Shown here in pieces: positions 1 to 5,027 of a stretch of DNA of 10,021 bases. The notes under the pieces were generated by a model. That model was not told where the DNA came from and did no database searches. It was given only the letters and a program-made list of their open reading frames with translations. Each line of letters begins with the position of its first letter. Position 1 is the first letter of the stretch. The position numbers and the translations under genes are program-made. The stretch comes from Thioalkalivibrio sp. (lineage in GTDB: Bacteria > Pseudomonadota > Gammaproteobacteria > Ectothiorhodospirales > Ectothiorhodospiraceae), in contig JAGTVE010000302.1 of assembly GCA_018224485.1 (NCBI GenBank), forward strand, positions 1-10,021. The letters are read 5' to 3'.

Positions 1-790
1 CCGCGGTGCCGTCATCAAGCGAGAGCCAGAGCCGGTTCAGCGTGAGCTGTCCCTGCGCAACCGGGAGACGCCGCCCCCAGACATGCTCCAGCACGGCATC
101 GCCCGTGACCGCGGCGGGCTCGCCACCCAGCTCGATCTCTCCGGTCGCCCGCAGGCCCGGCCACCAATAGCCGTGGCTGCCGGGCTCGAGCTGGTCTAGC
201 CCCGGCATGCCCCGCAGGCGCACGGGCGTCGCTGCCGGCGGGTGCAGGGTCAGGTCCAGCCGGGAATCCGATGCTGTGGCTTGCAGCCGGAAACAGGCAC
301 ACTCCGGGTCATGGGCGAGCGACCAGTCCTCGATCCATGCCCCCTGTTCATCCGATCCGCTGAGATCGATGGCATCGCGCCCGAAGCGTTCCTCCGCGTG
401 CACGGGGCCCGACGCCTGTGGCTCGAGCAAGAACTGCCCGCGGTAGAGGTCGCGGGTATCCCAGCGGGAGGGGGTGTCCGGCGCCTCCGGAGAGAGCGCC
501 AGCCGGTAGATGGCAAGCTGGAAGCCCCGCGTCTCGCCGGCGTCATCCTGTAGCCGGCCCGTGACCCACCAGTATTCGCCGAACTGCTCCGGATGGCTGC
601 CGTGGTCAGCGGGGAAGCGGTATTCCCACTCCGCGGGCGGATCGGCAAAGGCCTCCGCGGCGGTGAGGAGGGAGGCTGCCGACAGCGGTGTCTCTGGCGA
701 TGGATTCTCCGGATCGCCGTCCGCGTAATAGAGATAGAGGCCCGCGAGCAGCAGCACCGCTACGATACCGATGGCAGTGAGGATGCGCAT
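1..790 (-). CDS. AttH/CrtC-type lipocalin-like protein, membrane anchored (3' end outside window)
   Basis: 263 residues are visible and the gene runs off the left edge. The protein opens with a hydrophobic segment (residues about 3-22, ending LYLYYADGD), probably a signal anchor that places the rest in the periplasm. What follows resembles the AttH / carotenoid 1,2-hydratase-like lipocalin family: FGEYWWVTGRL (70-80), FQLAIYRLAL (90-99), the WIEDWSL strand (152-158), GYWWPGLRATGEIEL (207-221), EHVWGRRLP (235-243) and LNRLWLSLDDG (251-261). Members often sit beside FtsX-type ABC transporter genes; any such neighbour would lie to the left of the window. The ATG at 790 follows AAGGGG at a usable spacing. 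The molecular function of AttH proteins is not settled, and nothing here suggests carotenoid synthesis, so a hydratase activity should not be assumed. Confidence 0.75.
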   Translation of the reverse strand, partial: MRILTAIGIVAVLLLAGLYLYYADGDPENPSPETPLSAASLLTAAEAFADPPAEWEYRFPADHGSHPEQFGEYWWVTGRLQDDAGETRGFQLAIYRLALSPEAPDTPSRWDTRDLYRGQFLLEPQASGPVHAEERFGRDAIDLSGSDEQGAWIEDWSLAHDPECACFRLQATASDSRLDLTLHPPAATPVRLRGMPGLDQLEPGSHGYWWPGLRATGEIELGGEPAAVTGDAVLEHVWGRRLPVAQGQLTLNRLWLSLDDGTA

Positions 791-1065
791 TGCAGGCCCC
801 TTGAGGGATTGAATCAGGATTGTGCTGCATGATGGCAGGGCAGCGGCGTGGTGTGGGCGGCAGGCACGGTAGAGGCCTGGCCATCAGCAGGTTTCGATAA
901 TCGATAGACTGCAGCCGCGGCCGCGGGTTTCACCGGCAAGGGCCTTGGCGGGGGCCTTGGCTGGTCTGGTGGGAGCGGCTTCCAGCCGCGATGCGGCGTT
1001 GCGCCGGGTGCCCAGGGCCAATCGCGGCCAGAGGCCGCTCCCACGGGGGCCTTTGGCTGGGGTGA
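791..1065. other. Intergenic region with REP-like pair, no gene seen
   Basis: This 275-base gap holds the inverted REP-like pair described separately and an 11-base perfect palindrome, TCGATAATCGA, at 894-904 (centre base A899). The palindrome could be an operator for the lipocalin gene, but no convincing -35/-10 pair accompanies it. Open frames crossing the gap lack ribosome binding sites and recognisable protein sequence. Confidence 0.6.
969..1044. repeat. Inverted pair of REP-like hairpins (BIME-like)
   Basis: The arms 969-992 and 1021-1044 are inverted copies of a GTGGGAGCGGC...GCCGCGAT unit, 24 bases each, differing at only a few central positions. Each arm is also a hairpin by itself: GCGGCT-TCC-AGCCGC at 975-989 and GCGGCC-AGA-GGCCGC at 1024-1038, both with perfect 6-bp stems and 3-base loops. 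A 28-base spacer separates the arms. Two head-to-head REPs in an intergenic gap is the typical arrangement of RAYT-mobilised BIME elements in gammaproteobacteria. It lies just after the stop of the small gene at 1066-1257 and may also end or stabilise that transcript. Confidence 0.85.
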
Positions 1066-1257
1066 TCACCACTCCATGTCGTCGAGCTGCTGGCTCTCGT
1101 GCAGTTCGTCCGTCAGGCGGCTGCGCAGGGCGCGCTGTTCGAGGAGCCGCTCGAGTGAGCGTCTCGCGGAAAGCGGGTTCAGCGGCGGGCGCTGCAGCGC
1201 TCGCAGTTCGGACGGGTCATCGTCGAATTCTTGTAGCGGCTCGTCGGTCAGGTGCAT
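1066..1257 (-). CDS. Small acidic PA3496-like protein, putative envelope integrity family
   Basis: A 63-residue charged protein with no signal peptide or membrane segment. The N-terminal half is acidic (DEPLQEFDDDPSEL). The C-terminal half is a likely helix, SARRSLERLLEQRALRSRL, followed by an acidic tail ending in MEW. The pattern of an acidic head, an ARRxxExLxExRxLRxxL helix and an acidic end resembles the PA3496 family of Pseudomonas, described as putative envelope integrity proteins; the match is made by eye on a short sequence. Support for a real gene comes from the ATG at 1257 preceded by GGAGA at 8-base spacing and from a good promoter at 1293-1320. No biochemical role can be assigned. 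Confidence 0.6.
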   Translation of the reverse strand: MHLTDEPLQEFDDDPSELRALQRPPLNPLSARRSLERLLEQRALRSRLTDELHESQQLDDMEW

Positions 1258-1292
1258 CGTAGGGGTCTCCGCGTAATGGTTGAGCTATCTCC

Positions 1293-1320
1293 CTTATAAG
1301 CGTTCGCTGATGGAGTGCAA
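1293..1320 (-). promoter_or_regulatory. Sigma70-type promoter of the PA3496-like gene
   Basis: Read on the minus strand, TTGCAC (1320-1315) and TATAAG (1298-1293) are separated by 16 bases. The start of transcription would fall near 1286, giving a leader of about 30 bases before the ATG at 1257 with its GGAGA site. The stretch 1290-1370 is clearly richer in A and T than its surroundings, as expected for a divergent control region. Confidence 0.6.
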
Positions 1321-1356
1321 CCAGAAAAAACTTATCTCAGATTAACTTAGTTTATT

Positions 1357-1371
1357 GGTCAGGAATTGACC
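1357..1371. promoter_or_regulatory. GGTCA-N5-TGACC inverted repeat, possible operator
   Basis: A perfect 5-bp inverted repeat with a 5-base spacer lies between the divergent promoters of the PA3496-like gene and msrP. Its position suits a regulator site, but it is short, could arise by chance, and no matching regulator gene is in the window. Confidence 0.25.
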
Positions 1372-1404
1372 GGGCGCATCTCGGTTCCCCCGGCTTCGCC
1401 CTTC

Positions 1405-1432
1405 GAACTTGCGCGATACCGTCCAGTCATAC
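1405..1432 (+). promoter_or_regulatory. ECF/RpoE-type promoter candidate for msrP
   Basis: GAACTT at 1405-1410 is followed after exactly 16 bases by TCATAC at 1427-1432. This resembles the GAACTT-N16-TCxxA form of RpoE/AlgU-type extracytoplasmic sigma factor promoters. Transcription would begin near 1438-1440, about 37 bases before the msrP ATG. No comparable sigma70 pair is visible between 1372 and 1475. Control of a periplasmic repair enzyme by an envelope-stress sigma factor makes biological sense, and msrP-type genes are known to belong to ECF regulons in some proteobacteria, but the call rests on one motif. Confidence 0.45.
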
Positions 1433-1475
1433 CGCTGGAAACCCGCGAGACAGCCCTGTCCAGAGAGGTCCGTCC

Positions 1476-2411
1476 ATGTTGATCCGCAGGCACCGTTCCA
1501 GCGATCCACGTCCCAGTGAGATCACGCCCCGAGACGTCTACCAGAGACGACGCGACTTCCTGAAGACAGGGGTTGCGCTCGGCGCAGGGCTCTTCCTGCC
1601 CGCCTCCACGGTCGCGGACTCCTCGCTCGACTTCAGCCCGGGGCCATTCTCGACCGACGAGGCGCTCACGCCCTTCGAGGACGTGACCACCTACAACAAC
1701 TTCTACGAGCTCGGCACCGGCAAGTCCGATCCCTCGCGCAACGCCGACCTGCTGCGTACGGAACCCTGGACCGTGAAGGTGGACGGCCTGTGCGCGAATT
1801 CCGGCGAATACGATCTCGAGGACTTTCTGAGGCCTCGGGAACTGCAGGAGCGCATCTACCGGCTGCGCTGCGTGGAGGGCTGGTCGATGGTGATCCCCTG
1901 GGTCGGCTTCGAGCTGAACCGCGTGCTCAAGCGGGCGGAGCCACTCGGCTCGGCGCGTTACGTCGCCTTCGAGACCGTAATGGATCCGGACAACCTGCCG
2001 GGGCAGCGCCGCCCGGTGCTCGAGTGGCCCTATGTGGAGGGGCTGCGGCTGGACGAGGCGATGCACCCGCTGACCATCCTCGCGGTGGGTCTCTACGGCG
2101 AGGAGCTTCCGAATCAGAACGGCGCGCCGCTGCGCCTGGTCGTGCCGTGGAAATACGGTTTCAAGAGCATCAAGTCGATCGTCCGGATCAGCTTTACCGA
2201 GGTGGAGCCGCCGACCTCGTGGAACCGTTCCCAGCCCGATGAATACGGCTTCTATAGCAACGTGAACCCGGATGTGGCGCATCCCCGGTGGTCCCAGCGC
2301 ACCGAGCGCCGCATCGGTGAATTCCGCCGGCGCAGGACCGAGCCCTTCAACGGCTACGGTGAAGAGGTCGCCTCGCTCTATGAGGGAATGGACCTTACGC
2401 GGCATTTCTGA
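1476..2411 (+). CDS. msrP: Protein-methionine-sulfoxide reductase catalytic subunit MsrP (YedY)
   Basis: This 311-residue protein is the periplasmic molybdopterin enzyme that reduces methionine sulfoxide in exported proteins damaged by oxidants such as hypochlorite. A Tat signal is evident: RRRDFLKTG at 24-32 followed by the hydrophobic VALGAGLFLP, with cleavage likely before or near residue 49. The mature part follows YedY closely: TTYNNFYELGTGK (71-83), WTVKVDGL (98-105), RLRCVEGWSMVIPW (129-142) with Cys132 as the likely molybdenum ligand, DPDNLPGQ (170-177), and PLRLVVPWKYGFKSIKSI (218-235). The C-terminal LYEGMDLTRHF is also typical. The ATG at 1476 follows AGAGAGG (1462-1468) at 7-base spacing. 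It is the first gene of a plus-strand operon with msrQ 34 bases downstream or overlapping, depending on the msrQ start. Confidence 0.95.
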   Translation: MLIRRHRSSDPRPSEITPRDVYQRRRDFLKTGVALGAGLFLPASTVADSSLDFSPGPFSTDEALTPFEDVTTYNNFYELGTGKSDPSRNADLLRTEPWTVKVDGLCANSGEYDLEDFLRPRELQERIYRLRCVEGWSMVIPWVGFELNRVLKRAEPLGSARYVAFETVMDPDNLPGQRRPVLEWPYVEGLRLDEAMHPLTILAVGLYGEELPNQNGAPLRLVVPWKYGFKSIKSIVRISFTEVEPPTSWNRSQPDEYGFYSNVNPDVAHPRWSQRTERRIGEFRRRRTEPFNGYGEEVASLYEGMDLTRHF

Positions 2412-2445
2412 CGCCGCCGCGATCCCGAGCGTGAAGCCATCGTCG

Positions 2446-3114
2446 ATGGGCGGCGCCGCGCGGCCGCGGCGCCGGACGGCGGCCGGGCAGCGCTGGTACC
2501 GCGCAACCTGGTGGTTGCTGCTGATGGCCGGGCTTCTGCCCGGCCTTTGGCTGGCCGCGCGCACCGGGGGCGCCTTCGGCGGGCTCGGGGTGAACCCGGT
2601 GGAGACGCTCCTGCTCGACACCGGCACCTACGCGATCATCGCGCTGCTGGTCGCGCTGTCCGTGACCCCGCTGCGCCGCCTGACCGGCGTCGCGAACATC
2701 GGCCGATACCGGCGCCTGCTGGGCCTGGTGGCCTTCGGCTACGCGAGCGCGCACTTCCTTGTCTGGCTCGGGGTGGACCTCTTCTTCGACTGGGTCCTGA
2801 TCCTCGAGGACCTGACCACCCGTCCGTTCGTGATGGCGGGATTCGCGGCCTGGTTCATCCTGCTGCTCCTGGCGGCGACCTCCACGCACGCCGCGATGCG
2901 CCGGCTGAAGCGGAACTGGACGCGCCTGCACCGCCTGGTCTATCCGGCGGCGATCCTCGCCGTGGTGCACATCGTCTGGCTCACGCGGGCCGATTACCGG
3001 GAAGCGACGATCTACGCGCTGATCCTTGCGGTCCTGCTGGGTCTGCGCGCCTTCTGGGCGCTGCAGGGTGCACGCAAAATCCGCGGCCAGCCCGCGCGAA
3101 ATGGGGCCGGTTGA
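2446..3114 (+). CDS. msrQ: MsrQ heme-binding membrane subunit of the MsrPQ system
   Basis: MsrQ is the inner-membrane b-type heme protein that passes electrons from the quinone pool or a flavin reductase to MsrP. From the ATG at 2446 it has 222 residues with about six membrane segments: near 21-38, 61-78, 90-110, 127-145, 165-181 and 188-205. Family landmarks include MAGLLPGLWLAA, GLGVNPVE (46-53), ALLVALSVTPLRRL (66-79), RYRRLLGLVAFGYASAHF (87-104), the TTRPF turn and STHAAMRRL...WTRLHRLVY. His103, His162 and His175 align with the expected heme ligands. The start is uncertain: GTG 2431 (227 residues) and ATG 2380 (244 residues, overlapping the msrP end) are in frame. I prefer 2446 because it fits the usual family length (211 in E. 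coli), although its ribosome binding site is weak and translation may be coupled to msrP. Confidence 0.92.
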   Translation: MGGAARPRRRTAAGQRWYRATWWLLLMAGLLPGLWLAARTGGAFGGLGVNPVETLLLDTGTYAIIALLVALSVTPLRRLTGVANIGRYRRLLGLVAFGYASAHFLVWLGVDLFFDWVLILEDLTTRPFVMAGFAAWFILLLLAATSTHAAMRRLKRNWTRLHRLVYPAAILAVVHIVWLTRADYREATIYALILAVLLGLRAFWALQGARKIRGQPARNGAG

Positions 3115-3124
3115 GCACGGTGTC

Positions 3125-3130
3125 TATACT
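3125..3130 (+). promoter_or_regulatory. Possible -10 element for the gene at 3162
   Basis: TATACT lies 10 bases after the msrQ stop, at the right distance to start a transcript about 25 bases before the TTG at 3162. The matching -35 position (3102-3107, TGGGGC) is poor, so this may only be a weak internal promoter of the msrPQ operon. Confidence 0.3.
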
Positions 3131-3161
3131 CTCCGGGAAAGTCACACCGCCGGAGACGAGC

Positions 3162-3779
3162 TTGGCACGGTTTACGATCACATTGCACCCGCGGGCCGCC
3201 GATGCCCCGAATACGCAGCGCGTTTCGGTACGCGAGGAAGGGGAGTTGCCGGAATACGGGCAGGTCTGGGTCTGGGACATGCTCTACGCTCAGCAGCTCT
3301 ACGCGCTCGCGGACAGCCCGCTCGCGGGTGAACTTCGGGAACTGCTCGAACTATGGGCGGTAAACATGTCCAGCAAGGTCTTCCAGCCCTGGGACCACAT
3401 CCGTCTGAAGGGCCACCTGCGCCTGTCCGACGACCTGGAACTTCTGCGCCCGGAATCCGCCGCGGTCGAGGATTCCGAGCCTGTCCAGGAGGTCGTGCTG
3501 GAGGTCGAGGGTGCGGCCGAAGAACTCCCGCGCATCGGGCTGAACCCCGACATCCTGCCGGCGGAGACGCGCTTCTGGCTGGTGCTGGGGCTGGCCCAGT
3601 ACTTCGTCTCGACCAACGATCTCTTCGCGCGGGAGCTGCCGATCCACCTGCTGGCCTTCCGCAAGTACCACGCGGACATCAACCTGCCCGAGACGGCCGA
3701 GGCCGCCGAGGAGGCCCCGTTCTACGCGATCCAGAAGGCGATGGAGTACTTCCAGAGCGCGGGCTCGGCGCAGCATTGA
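3162..3779 (+). CDS. Uncharacterised acidic 205-residue protein downstream of msrPQ
   Basis: I do not recognise this family. The protein is soluble by appearance, strongly acidic and rich in Leu, Glu and Trp. It has no signal peptide, membrane segment or metal motif. Visible blocks are an N-terminal beta-like ARFTITLHPRA, YGQVWVWDMLYAQQLYALAD (33-52), a helical LAGELRELLELWAVNMS, FQPWDHIRLKGHLRL, a variable acidic linker of about 30 residues (EDSEPVQEVVLEVEG), ETRFWLVLGLAQYFVSTNDLFA and LPIHLLAFRKYHADINLPE, then an acidic tail. The TTG start at 3162 is chosen because GGAGA (3152-3156) precedes it at 5-base spacing and ARFTITLHP begins the structured part. GTG 3120 is in frame but has no ribosome site and overlaps the TATACT box. 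The spacing (47 bases after msrQ, 37 before the next gene) suggests cotranscription. Confidence 0.8.
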   Translation: MARFTITLHPRAADAPNTQRVSVREEGELPEYGQVWVWDMLYAQQLYALADSPLAGELRELLELWAVNMSSKVFQPWDHIRLKGHLRLSDDLELLRPESAAVEDSEPVQEVVLEVEGAAEELPRIGLNPDILPAETRFWLVLGLAQYFVSTNDLFARELPIHLLAFRKYHADINLPETAEAAEEAPFYAIQKAMEYFQSAGSAQH

Positions 3780-3816
3780 CGGCATCGCGGTACAACCGGC
3801 AGCGGCGGAGGATCCG

Positions 3817-4128
3817 GTGAAGACCGTCTACACCGCCGCAGACCCAATCATGGCGGGCTTCATCGAGGGCGTCCTGCAGAACGCGGGCATCCAGGCACAC
3901 GCGATGCAGGCTGGTCTCTACGGCGCTGCCGGTGAGATCCCCCCGAACGAGTGCTGGGCCCGGATCGTGGTCGTGCACGAGAATCAGGCGGAACACGCGC
4001 GCGCAGTGATCAAGGAATATCTGGAGGCGGAGGCCGACCCGCGGGCCAAGGCATGGCGGTGTCCCCGCTGCGGCGAAGAGATCGAGGGCCAGTTCACCCA
4101 GTGCTGGAATTGTGGCTACGAGCACTGA
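3817..4128 (+). CDS. DUF2007 protein with C-terminal zinc ribbon
   Basis: A 103-residue protein in two parts. Residues 1-70 match the DUF2007 fold, named putative signal-transducing protein and related to the GlnB-like ferredoxin fold: VYTAADPIMAGFIEGVLQNAGI (4-25), the loop LYGAAGEIP, then ARIVVVHENQAEHARAVIKEYLE. Residues 81-103 form a compact zinc ribbon with CPRC (Cys82, Cys85) and CWNC (Cys96, Cys99). DUF2007 plus zinc ribbon is a known combination, and its partner and function are unknown. The GTG at 3817 follows GGAGG (3807-3811) at 5-base spacing, a strong site. It is the last gene of the msrPQ-led operon, and a hairpin repeat follows 30 bases after its stop. Confidence 0.88.
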   Translation: MKTVYTAADPIMAGFIEGVLQNAGIQAHAMQAGLYGAAGEIPPNECWARIVVVHENQAEHARAVIKEYLEAEADPRAKAWRCPRCGEEIEGQFTQCWNCGYEH

Positions 4129-4155
4129 CACGTGGCCACCCCTGACGATGAAGAT

Positions 4156-4193
4156 CCCCCTCTCCCGCTTGCGGGGGAGGGTTGGGGTGGGGG
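4156..4193. repeat. GGGAGAGGG-type palindromic repeat, copy 1 (terminator-like)
   Basis: CCCTCTCCCGC (4158-4168) and GCGGGGGAGGG (4171-4181) form an 11-bp stem with one G-T type pair around a TT centre, followed by TTGGGGTGGGGG. The same hairpin core recurs at 4976-5001. It sits 30 bases after the DUF2007 stop and could end that operon, though no T-run follows. Confidence 0.75.
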
Positions 4194-4314
4194 TGCGGCG
4201 TCGGGCCCGGCCCTTAGGCCCTCACCCCCGGCCCCGTTACTCCGGGCCTCCTGCCCTCCGCCCTTCGGGCCCGCCTACGGCGGTTCGAGTCGCTCCCGGC
4301 GGATTTGTCCGTAC

Positions 4315-4351
4315 GCGGGAGAGGGGAGAAATGCGCGACCTTCACGCTGAT
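4315..4351 (-). repeat. Left inverted arm flanking nudF
   Basis: This 37-bp segment, read on the minus strand, matches 4951-4987 on the plus strand at 34 of 37 positions: both contain AGCGTGAA, then CGCATTTCTCCCCTCTCCCGC. Its inner edge falls two bases into a possible ATG start of nudF (4350). Confidence 0.85.
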
Positions 4352-4367
4352 GACGTGGCTTGAGACG

Positions 4368-4919
4368 ATGATCAACGACGACGAGTCCCTGCGCGAGACC
4401 ACCATTGCCTCCGAGATGGTCTTCGACGGCGTGCTCCTGCGCGTGCGCCGGGACCGGGTCCGGCTGCCGGACGGGAGGGAAGGGGTTCGGGAGTGGATCG
4501 ATCACCCGGGGGCGGTGCTGATCGTCGCGCAGCTCGAGGATGGCCGCATCGTCTTCGTCCGGCAGTTCCGGTATCCGGTCGATCGGGTGCTGCTCGAGCT
4601 GCCGGCCGGGCGCATCGATCCGGGCGAGGAGCCAGAGGCCTGCGCCCGGCGCGAGTTGCGGGAGGAGACCGGCTACGAGGCACGCCGGTGGCGGCGGCTG
4701 GGTGTGATCGATGCCTGCGTCGGCTATGCCAACGAGCGCATCGAGATCTTTCTGGCCCGGGACCTGACCGCGTTCGAGGCCCGCCCCGATGCTGATGAAT
4801 TCATAGAGCTTGCATTCCTAAGCCACGAAAAAGCCGAAGAATCAGCCCGCGATGGACAGATCACGGACTCGAAGACCATCGCCGCACTCTTCATGGCCCT
4901 GCCACAGATCAGCGCCTGA
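4368..4919 (+). CDS. nudF: Nudix hydrolase, ADP-ribose pyrophosphatase (NudF-like)
   Basis: The 183-residue product matches ADP-ribose pyrophosphatases, which split ADP-ribose to AMP and ribose 5-phosphate in the cytoplasm. Family features run in order: TTIASEMVFDGVLLRVRRDRV (11-31, compare B. subtilis NudF), DHPGAVLIVAQLEDG (45-59), VRQFRYPVDRVLLELPAG, then a complete Nudix box from Gly81 to Tyr103 with RELREETGY (95-103). CVGYANERIEIFLARDL and DADEFIEL follow. ATG 4368 gives the family's usual length. ATG 4350 (189 residues) is possible, but its first bases touch the flanking repeat arm, and neither start has a strong ribosome site. Codons at about 4789-4860 are poorer in GC (ATA, CTA, GAA, AAA, TCA) than the first two thirds of the gene. 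The enzyme stands alone between inverted repeat arms, with convergent senC downstream. Confidence 0.9.
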   Translation: MINDDESLRETTIASEMVFDGVLLRVRRDRVRLPDGREGVREWIDHPGAVLIVAQLEDGRIVFVRQFRYPVDRVLLELPAGRIDPGEEPEACARRELREETGYEARRWRRLGVIDACVGYANERIEIFLARDLTAFEARPDADEFIELAFLSHEKAEESARDGQITDSKTIAALFMALPQISA

Positions 4920-4950
4920 CGGCTCGTGGCGGGTGCCTTTGCGTTACCTG

Positions 4951-5016
4951 ATTAGCGTGAAAGTCACGCATTTCTCCCCTCTCCCGCTTGCGGGAGAGGG
5001 GCCGGGGGTGAGGGCC
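4951..5016. repeat. Right inverted arm plus GGGAGAGGG hairpin, convergent terminator candidate
   Basis: The first 37 bases (4951-4987) are the right arm that mirrors 4315-4351. From 4976 to 5001, CCCCTCTCCCGC-TT-GCGGGAGAGGGG is a perfect 12-bp palindrome, equivalent to an 11-bp stem with a CTTG tetraloop. It lies between the converging nudF and senC genes, so it may end both transcripts, although T-runs are lacking. The trailing GAGGGGCCGGGGGTGAGGGCC (4996-5016) recurs at 9732-9752. Confidence 0.8.
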
Positions 5017-5027
5017 AGAACTGCACG

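Larger units (their letters stand above)
4129..4367. other. Intergenic region built mostly of repeat sequence
   Basis: About 240 bases between the DUF2007 gene and nudF. It begins with a hairpin repeat (4158-4181), continues through GC-rich low-complexity tracts such as TTGGGGTGGGGGT and CCTCACCCCCGGCCCCG, then GCCCTTCGGGC (4259-4269), and ends with the 37-bp arm at 4315-4351. Open frames here translate to Arg/Pro/Gly-rich sequence without homology signs, so I call no gene in it. Confidence 0.7.

Noticed and set aside
1359..2627. 422-residue open frame on the minus strand opposite msrP
   Set aside because: It is antisense to a clear Tat-signal molybdoenzyme gene, has no family features, and is explained by the high GC content that keeps shadow frames open.
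4112..4363. Short open frames in the gap between the DUF2007 gene and nudF
   Set aside because: They translate repeat and low-complexity DNA into Arg/Pro/Gly-rich peptides, with no ribosome sites or conserved features.
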